Translations under genes and position numbers: made by a program
The notes under the pieces: generated by a model
What the model saw: the letters and a program-made list of their open reading frames with translations, nothing else
Database searches by the model: none
Told to the model about the DNA's origin: nothing
Shown: positions 11,601-22,208 of the stretch, piece after piece
Position numbering within the stretch: the first letter of the stretch is position 1
How the letters are laid out: each line of letters starts with the position of its first letter
Source: Chromera velia
Taxonomy: Eukaryota > Sar > Chromeraceae
Length of the DNA stretch: 35,000 bases
NCBI GenBank assembly: GCA_018398765.1
Contig: JAHBMJ010000664.1
Location: 1 to 35,000, forward strand
Reading direction: 5' to 3'

Positions 11601-12139
11601 ACTCCTCCTCGAAGAACCCAATCCCCCCCAACCACAGGCTTTGGAGCGCCAGTCTCTCCTCCCTCTTCACCCAGCAGCCCGTCTCCGTCTTCACCAGAGG
11701 GAGGCCGAGTACAGCCTCCCGAGCGTCAGTGGGAGAGCAGCAGGACGGAGGGGGGGAAGGAGAAGGAGGTGGGTGGGAAATTCGCAGAGCGAGACCTCTC
11801 TGTTCCTCCTGAGGAAAAGGGGGAAGGGGCGGGCAGGGCAAACTCTCCCTCTTTCCCTTCCTCTCCCCTCACACCAGAGAAGAAGATGGAAGAGCCTGAG
11901 GATGCAGGTGTGAGAACGGAAAGAGAAAAGAAGGTCCAAGGCGATGCGGAAGAACTAGAAGAGAGGGAGACGGAGAGCCGAGCGATTGCAGAGAAAGGGG
12001 AGAAAGAGACTGCTGCCAGAGAAAGAGTCTCTGATGAGCCCCCCAGCCTGAGAGATGCAGATTTTGGAGATTGGGGAGGTCTGACCAGTTGGGAATTTCA
12101 GGACGAGGGGCCTGGAGAGGAATTTGGGGACCGAATATG
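8669..12139 (+). CDS. FAD-dependent monooxygenase, kynurenine 3-monooxygenase-like, with acidic insertion
   Basis: This is probably a membrane-associated flavoprotein hydroxylase. Exon 1 is 8669-10800 and exon 2 is 11117-about 12139. The 3' end is unresolved: the best donor at 12140 joined to the acceptor at 12615 would give a stop at 12638. I chose the ATG at 8669 because it begins a signal-peptide-like MMWFSVILFVCLVGSG; an in-frame ATG at 8606 is the alternative. The FAD-binding GGGVEG lies at about residues 52-57 with a Glu at the end of strand 2 (VTVLE). The DG motif (ACDGPNSR) is at about 277. GEALH (usually GDAAH) is followed by LNSALEDVLVLAECL at about 690-710. Across the intron comes FEKKRRPDAVAI, matching the RKPDA.AI block of kynurenine monooxygenases. 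A Glu-rich insertion occupies about residues 535-660. Exon 2 adds a possible TM segment (AAAAALLVLGALSVWG) and a long Ser/Pro/Glu tail. Confidence 0.72.
10801..10820 (+). repeat. (GTCA)n array forming the intron donor
   Basis: Five tandem GTCA units start exactly at the exon 1 splice donor of the monooxygenase gene, so the donor GTCAGT is the first part of the microsatellite. Confidence 0.85.
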
Positions 12140-15100
12140 GTCAGTCCGTTCGTTCGTTCGTTCGTTCGTTCGTTCAACTTGGTTGCATGGGGAGTGCGTC
12201 AATTGAATGCGCCTAGCTGTGGATGGATATCTTCTGTTGCATCGCTTGTAGCAATCGTAGTTCAGGGGGAAGACGGGGGGGAGCAGCATCACGAGTCTGG
12301 GCTCTTTTTCCTTCCCCCCTCTTCTCTTCCCTGCTTTAAGCTATCCCTTTTCTTTTCATTGCGTCCCCTGCTCTTCTTGCAGGCTCTTTTTCGTTTCCCC
12401 CTTTTTCACGAGACCCGGCCTTCTCTTTGGCCTCCTCCCTCTTCTGCCTGCCTTCTCTTTCGACTGCAAGCTTTTGTCTGCATTCCTCCTTCATCTTGAA
12501 GTTTCGCCTTGTCACTCTTGCATTGCTGCTGCCCCTGTGCTCTCCTCTGACCGCTCACTGTCCTCTGCATCTCGTTGTGTCTCTCTGCATCCCTTCCATC
12601 CATCCGTCCACGCAGGATGCATCGGAGCTCGAGCAGATGATGAGAGGGAAGCTTGGGCAGACAGACTCCGTCAGTGACTGTGGCGCAGAAACCAAAAAAG
12701 AATGGAAGGTGGAACGAAGCATTCTTCAAATGGATCGGAAGAGAAAACGAAATTCTCTTTTTCCTTCCGATGTTCCCTGCCAAGAATCACCAGCCGACCG
12801 CTGGCATCGGCCGGGGCTTCCCTCCACCCGACAGTCCATCAATCAGATTCTCTTTACTTCCCCTACACCCGGCTCCTTTTGTTTGTATCATCTTTCTTGA
12901 TCGAAGAGGAAGGACCCTCGTTGGTCTGTCTCGTGCAAAGAATTAAGTGGGAGGGGGGCTGGTGTAGGGCCCTCTGTATCTGTGTTCTTGTGTTGTGTTT
13001 TGTGGGAAGGAACGGGAATGCCCTTTGGAGCATGCAATGCCGTCGCGCATGCACGAACAGGAAAGGGAAAAGGAGGGGAGAACTGCAAGCAAGCCCGCAG
13101 GGATTCTTTCCACAGCAGAGTTTTAAAAATGGGTGTCTCCCTTTTTGTTTGTTTTGCAGCATGCTCGAGCATGACTTTGCTTGAATGTGACGGTCTGTGT
13201 GCATGAGTGCGTTTGTGTGGAATGGAAGTCCTTTTCTTTGTTTGCACTGAAAAGAAAAGCGTGTGGTCGGATTGCATTCGTCGTGCTGGTTGCATCCATG
13301 AACTGTGTGTGTCTCCTTTTTTGAGCGGAAAGACTTTTTGGTTCCCGTTTTTGGATCAGAGCAGATCAGGACGACCGCTCGATCGATCCATCTCCCTCTC
13401 GATGCCTGATTGTCACGATGCATTTACCATACCGGCCTTGTTTGCTGCCTGTCTCCTTGAGGGCTGCTGAAAATACTAGCCCGCAAAGTGTATGCATGAG
13501 CATCAGACTGTCTCCTTCTTTCAGCCCCCTCTCTGCACTTTCCATGTGTTTAAACGCTCGTGTGACTGACTGTGTCTGCCGACATCGTCTGTATTTGTAT
13601 TCAACCTTCTCGGGTCTCCCCATCTGTTGAATTACATCACTCTTTACCGCATATGCTTGCAACTTCCATCCGCCCAAGCCATTTGTCTGTCAACACCTGT
13701 CGATAAGTCGCCTTGCATCTATCGCAATCCCGCAGCAACCTTGTACAGCCATGCCGCTGCCCATGTGTAGAAAGAAAGACAGAATTTGGTGGTAGCGTGT
13801 TTGATTCTTTTCCTTCATCCGGAGAGCCTTCAGTATGATTCATTGATCGATTGATTGATTGGTTCCGCGCTACTCAGTTTAGTACTCAGTAGACCGCGTG
13901 GAGAGGCCAAAAAGAAAATCTGATGTGGTGGGTGGCAAGCAGACCAGGTTCCCAGCCAACCTAGCAGCCAACAGATGGGTGCACTTCTTTATGCGCTTTA
14001 GATTTTTATCGTTCAACTTTGAATATCCTAAGACTAGGACCTAAGTATCCTTCACTCTTTGAGACAAAGGCTTCAAAAAGTATAAAAAATATGAGATAGA
14101 TTTGTAGAATTAAAAGATACTTAAAAAGGGATACTAACATAATAAATATACATAAATATAGAATAGATAAGTGATAAGTAATTTAGTGGTGCCCTAAAAC
14201 ACTGTCGCCGTTTTGTCTTATAGAAGGTGCCCTCGCAAATGGCAGAATAGAATATATAATAGAATATGTACTGGTATTAACTGGTATACTACGTGCATGT
14301 TTATACATATTTAAAAAGCCTGGAAAATTAAAGGCCACCTTAATAACTATTTGATGGAGATGGTTTGGAGCTATAGATTTGGCGTCGCTAAATCTAGGAT
14401 TTAACCCTCAATCATCATCATCATCATCATAGAGATCTTCAAATCAATATGTTTATTATGTCGTTTGGAGTAGTTTGGACCTTCAAACGAGATATTTAGA
14501 GCGACTATATTAAATTTATAATGTTATGAACGTTCTATAAGGTTTTATCTAGCGCTACCAGCTGAACCAAACGTGCTGATTACGTCCTTAGGCTTTGTTC
14601 AAAGTTATTCTCAGTTATTCGATGTTTCTAAAAAGTTATAAACGTACAATTTTGTATAAACTTGATTTTCACACTTGCCTTCGCACAAATCTAATCCAAT
14701 GGATCACAAAATAATGATTTCTCACGCATTTGTGGTGCGACGGAGTATTCTCCAGAGTCCATGTTCAAGAAGCATGCAAGTGTTGCACAACATCTGGGAG
14801 CCTTCTCAGAGATTCTCAGAGAGTCAGATTACCCTTTGTGGCTGAGCCTGCTTATGTGTGTAGTAGTCTTACTACCTTATGAGTGGCTTTGACAGAGTCT
14901 GATACCACCACAGGAAGGTCAGACTGTCTGAGATCTGTTTACATTTTGGGTTCCTTGCGACCGGACGTTCCTTAACTCTTTCCGCTCTTCCTCTTTCTCC
15001 TCATGCCTCGTTTCTTTCCTCCAGGGCAATATTCTCTCTCTTTCTTTCAGTGTTTCTTTCTTCGATTTGTGTTATTCAGATGCAGATCGTGACTGCATCA

Positions 15101-15946
15101 AAGATTTTCTTTTTTTTTCGCATTGTCAAGGCTGTATTGATCTATATAGGTACATGACTGCCTACAAGACACCCCTGATCCATCTGTGTCCTCTGCCATT
15201 ATGATTCTGTATGTATGCTCCATTTGTTTGCTTCCAGGCGACCGGGAGGCTGGAGAATTGGATGTCCAGCACACACGACGAGCCCTCTCCACTCTGATAT
15301 GAGTTCTCTCTCAGCCTTCAATCAATGATTTGATGAATCTTCTTTGTTGCTCTTTTTGCTTCCATGCTGCTTCTACAGGAAAGAGGATAGGGTCAAGCAG
15401 GATGATGTAATATCCTCACATGCATACACACGTCGCTAGCTGTATGTCAGCATCAGTCTGCTAGGCTGTTTTTTGGGGGGAGGTCTTTTTGCTGTGCTGG
15501 GGTGGGTAGGTTTTGCAGACCCGTCTCATCTACAAATTCATAGGGCATGCAGGGTAACATAGAGGTGTTGCCAAAAAAGCAGGGGAGCCCTTTCTTGCTA
15601 GAGAACTTTCATCTGTGAGGGTATTAATCGCTTCACTTCTTCTCTTTGATTGGCTGTTCATGCGGTTACCTATCTGAGTCAGACTGAAAGGCGTCTTATA
15701 GACAGACCGATTCCTGAGGTCTCTAGGATGCTTCAGAATGGACAGCCTCATCATCGATTCTCATCCTCTTCATAGGTGTATGGATCAACACAATATTCAG
15801 TCAGTCGCAGCTTCCATAGTTGGACTCTCCCCCACCTTCCCTTGGAATGTCTGCAGACTGGCGGCTCCAAATTTTTTGGGTCAGCGTGCAATCATGAGAT
15901 GTTTGTTGGTCCGTCTTTTTTGTTTTCTAGTATCGCTCGAACACAT
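12140..15946. other. Long stretch without a recognised gene
   Basis: 12140-13850 is pyrimidine-rich and contains the unresolved 3' part of the monooxygenase gene, including an acceptor at 12615 followed by a frame ending at 12900 that may or may not be coding. 13840-13865 has a GATT-type tetranucleotide run. 13990-14740 is AT-rich with no coding frame and holds an (ATC)n array at about 14409-14430. 14760-15946 has mixed composition with short frames only. I see no RNA gene or recognisable transposon protein here. Confidence 0.4.
12147..12175 (+). repeat. (TTCG)n microsatellite after an intron donor
   Basis: About seven tandem TTCG units begin a few bases after the GTCAGT donor at 12140. Confidence 0.85.
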
Positions 15947-16086
15947 TGCTTTATCCCTCCTGTCCGGCCACCTTATGGCGTCCAGATAGAAGGTAAAGCG
16001 AGGACAAGAACCTTAGGATGATCTAGAGAAGGAACGTGTGCAACATTAACTCAAACAACACTTTACAGGAGGTTTGGCTCTATATA
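15947..16086 (+). repeat. Left fragment of terminal direct repeat (interrupted)
   Basis: Nearly identical to 25433-25569. It breaks off at the TATATA where the Penelope-like element begins. Confidence 0.9.
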
Positions 16087-16416
16087 CGTGTGTTCTCTAA
16101 TCATGCCTACGGTCTATCCATCGGCTTGCAAGGATCGACGTAATACTGTGATTAATTGGCATGCTGATTTCGAGCTATTAATGTTTAGCTCGGCGTGTAT
16201 GTGAAGCGCCAGTCTCCGATGGTTTTTCGCATGCATGCGTTTTTTGTATGTCGTGTAATTAGCATGTATTCGATAAATTCCAATTGAATCAGACAGCAGC
16301 CTGTTGGATTGTACTGGATTATGGTAGATTGACCGTGTGCTCCTACCGACACATTTGTGCACAGACAACATAGGATCTCAGCTGTTGGAAGAGACTTTCA
16401 ATTTCCTAGAATCTCC
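16085..16416 (+). repeat. Left pseudo-LTR of the Penelope-like element
   Basis: Direct repeat of 21875-22206, offset 5790 bases. I count about six differences before the end of the match, all transitions. Both copies keep an 85-codon open frame on the minus strand (16114-16371 and 21904-22161), which may be chance. Confidence 0.9.
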
Positions 16417-16535
16417 ATTATAGATTCTTTTTCCGGATCGGCTCCTTGCCTTGAACCTTAGAATTCTATAGACCATCACGTGTATGCAGTGAAGTCCAGT
16501 CTCTGTGCTGTCCCTGTAGACTGATTCTTAGGCAC

Positions 16536-18152
16536 TTGAGGGACTCAGAGGTGTACAAGTCAGTGAAAGAACGGCTCGGTCAGGTGGAAGTGGAAGAGGC
16601 ACCCCCGGATACGGGGAGAATGGTTGAGCCAAGGAAGAGGATCCCAGATAGAATGGTTGTAAAACTATATCTGCCGGGTCATGAGCTGAAGGCGGACGAA
16701 GTCATCGTCCATACGTTTGACACAGAGAAGACGGGAATGACAGAATGGGTCCTGGTGAAGATGAGGGTGGCAGACACTACGAATTTGAAAGCCATGAACA
16801 AGGATGCCCTCGAGTCCTCTATGAAGGTGGAGGTAATAAATAAACAGGCATACGATAGACTGATCGTGCCATCAAGGAAAATGAAGAAGGGGGGAGAGAT
16901 AAACGAAAAGGCACATATCGGAATGATGGAGGTGAAGGAAGCGTGTGATGAGATGGTGGAGGGGGTGTTGATGCCAATGCTTTAGATGCCGCTCGACGGG
17001 GTGTTCTCGAAATCCAAAAGGGAGTATATGATGATGCAGAAGAGAATGGAATACAGAGAATACAACCGGAGGCTGACGAACAAAGTGAGAAGTGAGGGGG
17101 CTGCATATATTGACGCACACCTGGCCACTGAACATATAGCTGCCAGAGCGGGGGCACAGGTAGATGTGGCGAGTGAGATGTTGTGCTCAGTGGCGGAGAT
17201 GGTGAAAGAGCATGGAGTCATGGAAATTCATGGGCGGGTTGTTCGTCTTTAAGAAGAGATGAAGAAAACCCGGAGAGGAGGAGGGAGTGGGCCAATGGGT
17301 GGGAAACACTCTATATACCCGACCTGTGACATCCAATCAGGGGGGATCACAGTTGAGGATGTAGATGTAGATGGCCCTGGGGTGACAGAGAAGGGGATTC
17401 CGAACACAGGGGTGGATGTACGCCAGAATGGGGGGGGTGGAATGGTGAACAGAGGGATGAATGATGGGAAAAAGAGGGATGGGGGAATTAGTCTGATGGT
17501 GCCTAACGGAAGGCCGAGAGTGAACGGTAATACAGGGGTGAACGGGGTGGGGGGGGGAGAGATGCAGGATAGCTTTGGGAAGCAGACAGGGACAGGGTCA
17601 CCTAAGCGAGTGAGGCAGGTAACGCATTCCTCGGAGGGGAAGCAGAGAAACACAGACTCGGGGTTCGTGACCCCAAGATCCATGGGGGAGAGAGAGGGGG
17701 AGGGTCAGCAGATGCGAAAAAGAGCTGTGATGCCCTTCAGACCGTCGTCTGCTGGGAGGGACAGGCCCACAATGAATGAAATGCAAATCTTCCCCCCAAA
17801 TGTGCCAATGGTAGGTGGAAGGATCGCATACAAGACACTGGTCGACCTTCCAGTGTATCGACAACCAAAGAATGGAGGTCTGGGGGGGAAACTCTGGCAA
17901 GAATGTATGGATGATGGCAGACTGATGGTGTCTGTCATGTGCAGTGAAACACGGCGGGGCTAGGTGAGGAGGGAGATGATCTCAGCGCTGAGGGACAGTG
18001 CAGTGGACGGGGATCTGGAGGGCTGTGACCTTCTGGAACTCGTTTATGCTTTCATCATACAGAAGAAGAGGGTTGAGGCTCTCTGTCTGCAGCAAGAGAA
18101 GGAAGGAGAGGGGGGAAAGGGAATGGGAGGTCGCCAGGTGGGACCTGAGTGA
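16536..18152 (+). pseudogene. N-terminal region of Penelope-like element frame, unknown function
   Basis: One reading frame runs from about 16536 through to the GIY-YIG segment and is interrupted only by in-frame stops: TAG 16983, TAA 17250, TAG 17961 and TGA 18150. No frameshift is needed. No ATG start is obvious (the frame is open above 16536). The first part encodes a charged Lys/Glu/Met-rich segment (YLPGHELKADEVIVHTF), then a helical segment, then a Gly/Asn/Arg-rich basic stretch (17259-17963). No domain is recognised. It could instead be several small cistrons, but the shared frame and abutting ends argue for one broken long ORF. Confidence 0.6.
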
Positions 18153-19535
18153 CTAGGGACTCAAGAGCATGTTGGGAGGAGCAGTGGTCAGTTGAATGTT
18201 CAAATTAATTTTGATTCTTCTTTTTTGTTGTCTTTGTCTGATGAATTGCATGAGAAAGTGAGGGAACTGGTTGGAGTGATTGGGAAGGATACAGGGAATG
18301 GAAGGGGTTTTGGCAGGGAAAGTGTGAGAGAGAAAGTGGAGTCTGACCTTGATCGTCTTTCCCTCAGATTGGCTGGGGTGCAGATGTTTGTTACATCCCT
18401 CCATGTGCACGCAGTTCAAGCCTGTCCTGTTTGCGCATCGGAGATTCACAGATGCGATTGCCCGTTGACGACGGTTCTTTTCATTCAGACAATACAGCCA
18501 TCTTCATACACTCTCCATATTATGCCTGCGTCATCTGAGGATGTGATGAATCCTTCTTGCAAGGTTCGGACTGTCTTTAAGAGAGGGTTTGGTCAGAAAT
18601 GTTTGAGGGGACTTGTATATTCCTATTTGCTGGCTGCTTCTAAATGGTTGGGTCTGTCTGATACGAAATATTCTTCCTTTCTGAGAGAGGTCAAGGATGC
18701 TTGTGCTGGGGTGGGAGAGGATGCATCATGGTGGGACAAGGGAGTAATATATTTGATTTGGTCACAATGGAAGAGAGGCTTTTATATTGGAAATACCATT
18801 GGTAGGGCGCTCGATCGGTTCTTTCAGCACCTCACGAGTGCATTTAAACCGCGTTGCGTTAGGAAGAAATGTAATAAGACGGGTCGTGGGTATGCACATC
18901 GCTTCTATTCTGTTTTGTCTGCTGATGCTTCCAGACACGGCCTCTTTGTTATCCTTCCTATTGCAAAGATTGAGGGTGGTCAGATGAATTTGCGCATGAT
19001 GGAATACTTATGTATTCGTGTATACAAACCTACATGGAATACAGTTGCTGTGTTGAGGAGATTCAAGAATAACCCGGTGCGTAATCTGAGGGACCCTAAT
19101 AAAAGGGATGTTCGCTCAATTGCGTGCAGGTGTAATGACAGGGTCTCAAATCTGAGGAGGAGACTTGAATCTTCTGTTCACATGTCGAAGTTGGCGGGAA
19201 GAGTTGATAAAGGGGGTATTTTCCAATCTCGCTCCCTTTTCCTCTACAGAGTCACTGGCGAAGAGGGTGTGGGGGCGAAGAGAGGGGAAGGGGACGTGAT
19301 TTCTCTTTTTCGTGCACGACTGCTGACTGTATTGTTCAAGAAGGTCCTTCCCGATTCGTCTCTTCGTTCATTTGATGCGACAAAGAATGATTTGAGTACA
19401 TGTATGTGCATGGTGCCCAGGGGCGGGATTTTTGGGGGAGGGAGGGCAACTTTTGACTTGAATGTGAGACGAATGTGCGAGTTGAATGGCTGGTCAGCAG
19501 CGACTTTGCTCAGAGGAGAGCTGATTACGATTTAG
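18153..19535 (+). pseudogene. GIY-YIG endonuclease segment of Penelope-like element
   Basis: The frame is open from 18153 to the TAG at 19533. A Cys-rich patch (ACPVCASEIHRCDC, about 18420-18465) precedes the nuclease domain. The domain shows GVIYLI at about 18741, FYIG at about 18780, the conserved Arg in GRALDRFFQH, and a C-terminal MEYLCIRVYKPTWNT with the catalytic-type Glu at about 18999 and the final Asn. All hallmark GIY-YIG positions are present. In the element this nuclease would nick the target for target-primed reverse transcription. The frame is the same as that of 16536-18152 and of 19536 onward, so this was probably the middle of one long protein. Assignment to GIY-YIG is firm; activity is not claimed. 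Confidence 0.85.
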
Positions 19536-20110
19536 GTGCCCCTCGCTGACTTATCTTTTTTCCGATCTTTTTATTTTGCCATGTTTGAGGAGATAAGGAA
19601 AACTGTGTCTCTATTGTCAAACGTGAGGCTTTGCCTTCTCTCTACAAAGCTGACTGATCTCCAACAGACTTTGGACAATACATATAGGATTTGTGGGGAA
19701 GGGGGAGGGGGTGAAGGTTCTTCTTGTGGATCGTCGTGTCGTTGTAGAGAGATTGCGGAATTATTTGATCTTCCTTTCCTTGATGGCCATATGTGTTGTC
19801 TACTGTCTGCGTCTTCCTCTCTTAGATCTTTCTTCTCTCTTCCTCCTCACTTTTTTTCCAAGGCCAAATTATGACCTAACACTGGTGCATGGAATGTTGT
19901 CTCGAAGGGTATTGAGTCTTTCCTCCGTTCTGTTTTCACTTCTGATGGTGGCACTCGGGAGGGGGTTGGTCTAGGAAGGACAATGGGAAGGGGGAGGGGG
20001 AGGGAGAATACAAGAGGCAGGTCGATGAAAGGGGTCTTATCTCCTGCAATGATTGCCGACCTTCGGGAGTGGTGGGTTTCAACGCTTTCGTATGCTCAGG
20101 CAAATGAAAA
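19536..20110 (+). pseudogene. RT N-terminal extension of Penelope-like element
   Basis: The frame of the GIY-YIG segment continues after TAG 19533 to TGA 19872 and on to about 20110. It has a CxC-type patch (SSCGSSCRCREIAELF) and an FLDGHMCCLLSASSSLRSFF segment that resembles the conserved C.C...GH..t.d...L region before the RT core of PLEs. Near 20105-20114 (AAAAAGGGG run) the coding frame shifts into that of the RT core. Confidence 0.55.
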
Positions 20111-21753
20111 AGGGGCCAGCCGTCCCAAAGAAGTCTATGGCAATCAGAAAGTTATTGACTGCTCTAGCGGTTGTACCAGTTGACAAGGCCAAAGGAGATC
20201 TGGCTTTTTTGTGTAAAGGAAAATACATTGAGGCAGTGGCGAGAGCTTTTTTTTTTTATTCTTCTTATGGAAGAATTGGGGAGGGTGAGTTTTCTGCTTC
20301 TCTGGACCTTCTGGAGAATGGTTTTCCGAATGAAAAGGATGCATGGGTGTCTTTTTTGAATCAATTCAAGAAATTCGACAGGAAGAAACACCACTTTGGG
20401 ATTGGGATCCTTTGGGTAAAACGTAAGTCTTGGGGAGTTGAGGGGGAGCTCCCTGAGTCTTGGTCCTCTTTGAAGTACAGGCCATTGATATCTTACAAGA
20501 GGCATACCAGACGTGAGATTTTCTCTTTCCTTTGCAAGGCTTTGAATGGCTGTCTTTCTTACTTTTCGCCGCATTATGACTTTGACTCTGTCTTTACTTT
20601 TCAGGATAAGGTTGGGATCTTTAATTCAGGGTTTGGGAGACTTGCAGATCGTGGCTCTTGTGTTTCTTCTAATTTGTATTGGCCTCGGGGTAGACTTGGT
20701 CTGCTGGTAGACGACATCAAAGCATTTTTTCCCTCTCTACCCAGAGCTGATTTCCTTTCTTGTTTGAATGACTTTGTTCATTTCATTCATTTTTCCTCTA
20801 GATATCGCTTTGTTGTGTTGCCGACCTATAAGTCTTTTTGTATTAAGGAGGCGGGTCCGGGAGAGGGTGAGAAGTGGTATTCTCGGAGACGTTACTTAAA
20901 ACCTATTGCTTTTTTATTCTCCCACTGCAATTATGCGAATGCACTTTCTTGCCCTCTTGATATGCTGGCTCGTATAATTAATCTTGATTTTGTTTCGAAT
21001 GTAATTCGGGTTCGAGGGAAGATGGTCAGACAGCATGAAGGTTTTCCTCAAGGGAGTTCATGCTCTCCTGGTGGGGCCCGATTTTTTGCCACGTGGAAAG
21101 AGTACTCTGTTGCATTGATGAGATCGAAACCTTCATAGGGGGGGGAGAAATGGATGGCAGGGAGATATATGGACGATAGAACGATTGTTTTTAGGCCTGA
21201 CTGTGGTATGAGTGACGTGCCGGATAACTCCATGATAGAAAAGTTACTTGAGGAAGACTTCTACAGTCCTGCATGTGTTTTAGAGCGTCAGAAGGGATCT
21301 ACGGTGCTTGATCTGCGTCCTTTCTCTTTGCCGGAATCTCCTTCGATTTTGCTTTTTGCTGCTGTTAATCCTAACCGTGATGTTCTTTTTAATTTCTTTC
21401 GTGATTTGCTTGCTTTTTCTCTGTTGCCCATTTCTGGAGGATGGTCGTCTTTTCCTAACCTGCTTTCACTTCGTAGAGTGCATCTGATGCATGCTTTCTC
21501 CTGTGTTCCTTCTGTTTCGGCCAAGAAAGGCCTAATATCCTCTCATCTTATCCGGACACTTCTTTCTTATAATGCACCTGCGGTTATCCTGGTTGACGAA
21601 CTTACTTTTCTGTTTTTGGAGTTATATATTTTGAGATGGCCTGTTTCGTTTTTGCTTGATTTGTTCATGTCTACAGTCCGTTGGACTGGTGATGATGGTC
21701 TTCGTTCTCTTTGGAAGGCGCGTTTGTCCTTTCTTTATTTTGTTTTAAAATAA
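20053..21753 (+). pseudogene. Penelope-like reverse transcriptase, interrupted by TAG at 21136
   Basis: The RT core follows the PLE pattern, which is related to telomerase RT: a VVPVDKAKGD block near 20170 (the DKG-type motif), RPLISYKRHTRRE near 20480, motif A DDIKAFFPSLP at 20710-20742, motif B GFPQGSSCSPGGARFF at 21040-21087 and motif C GRYMDDRTIVF with the catalytic Asp pair at 21172-21177. A TAG at 21136-21138 separates motifs B and C in the same frame, so the catalytic core cannot be made without readthrough. The segment after motif C runs to TAA at 21751. The first residues listed from 20053 are probably out of frame; the true join to the upstream frame is near 20110. Confidence 0.88.
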
Positions 21754-21874
21754 TCTACATATGACTGATTTTCAACGTTGCGTTGTCGTTTGCTTCCGCA
21801 AGTGCACCTGAGAACCGTCAGCGATAGACAAAAGACAGCGGTATAGATATGGAGGGGCGTCGTGCGCGGGACAC

Positions 21875-22206
21875 TACGTGTGTTCTCTAATCATGCCTAC
21901 GGTCTATCCATCGGCTTGCAAGGATCGACGTAATGCTGCGATTAATTGGCATGCTGATTTCGAGCTATTAATGTTTAGCTCGGCGTGTATGTGAAGCGTT
22001 AGTCTCCGATGGTTTTTCGCATGCATGCGTTTTTTGTATGTCGTGTAATTAGCATATATTCGATAAATTCCAATTGAATCAGACAGCAGCCTGTTGGATT
22101 GTACTGGATTATGGTAGATTGACCGTGTGCTCCTACCGACACATTTGTGCACAGACAACATAGGATCTCAGCTGTTGGAAGAGACTTTCAATTTCTTAGA
22201 ATCTCT
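21875..22206 (+). repeat. Right pseudo-LTR of the Penelope-like element
   Basis: Direct copy of 16085-16416. It ends in a TATATATAT run that passes into the rest of the interrupted 460-bp repeat. Confidence 0.9.
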
Positions 22207-22208
22207 AC

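Larger units (their letters stand above)
16085..22208 (+). mobile_element. Penelope-like retroelement with upstream GIY-YIG domain
   Basis: The element is inserted in a TATATA tract of the 460-bp repeat; the uninterrupted copy at about 25560-25580 shows the empty site. It has 332-bp direct repeats at both ends, like the pseudo-LTRs of Penelope-like elements (PLEs). In between are a long frame with a Cys-rich segment, a GIY-YIG nuclease and a PLE-type reverse transcriptase (DIKAFFPSLP, QGSSCSP, RYMDD). PLEs were first known with a C-terminal GIY-YIG; lineages with the nuclease at the N-terminus are also described, and this order fits them. The frame is broken by seven stops and one frameshift, so this copy is probably inactive. 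The two terminal repeats differ at only about six positions, so it is fairly young. Confidence 0.85.

Noticed and set aside
16114-16371. 85-codon minus-strand frame conserved in both pseudo-LTRs
   Set aside because: The repeats are about 98 percent identical, so conservation of the frame is expected by descent, and no domain or coding character is seen.
20053-21753. Group II intron or LTR-type reverse transcriptase
   Set aside because: RYMDD, the DKG-type N-terminal motif, direct terminal repeats and the linked GIY-YIG nuclease fit a Penelope-like element better. No intron RNA domains, gag, protease or integrase are seen.
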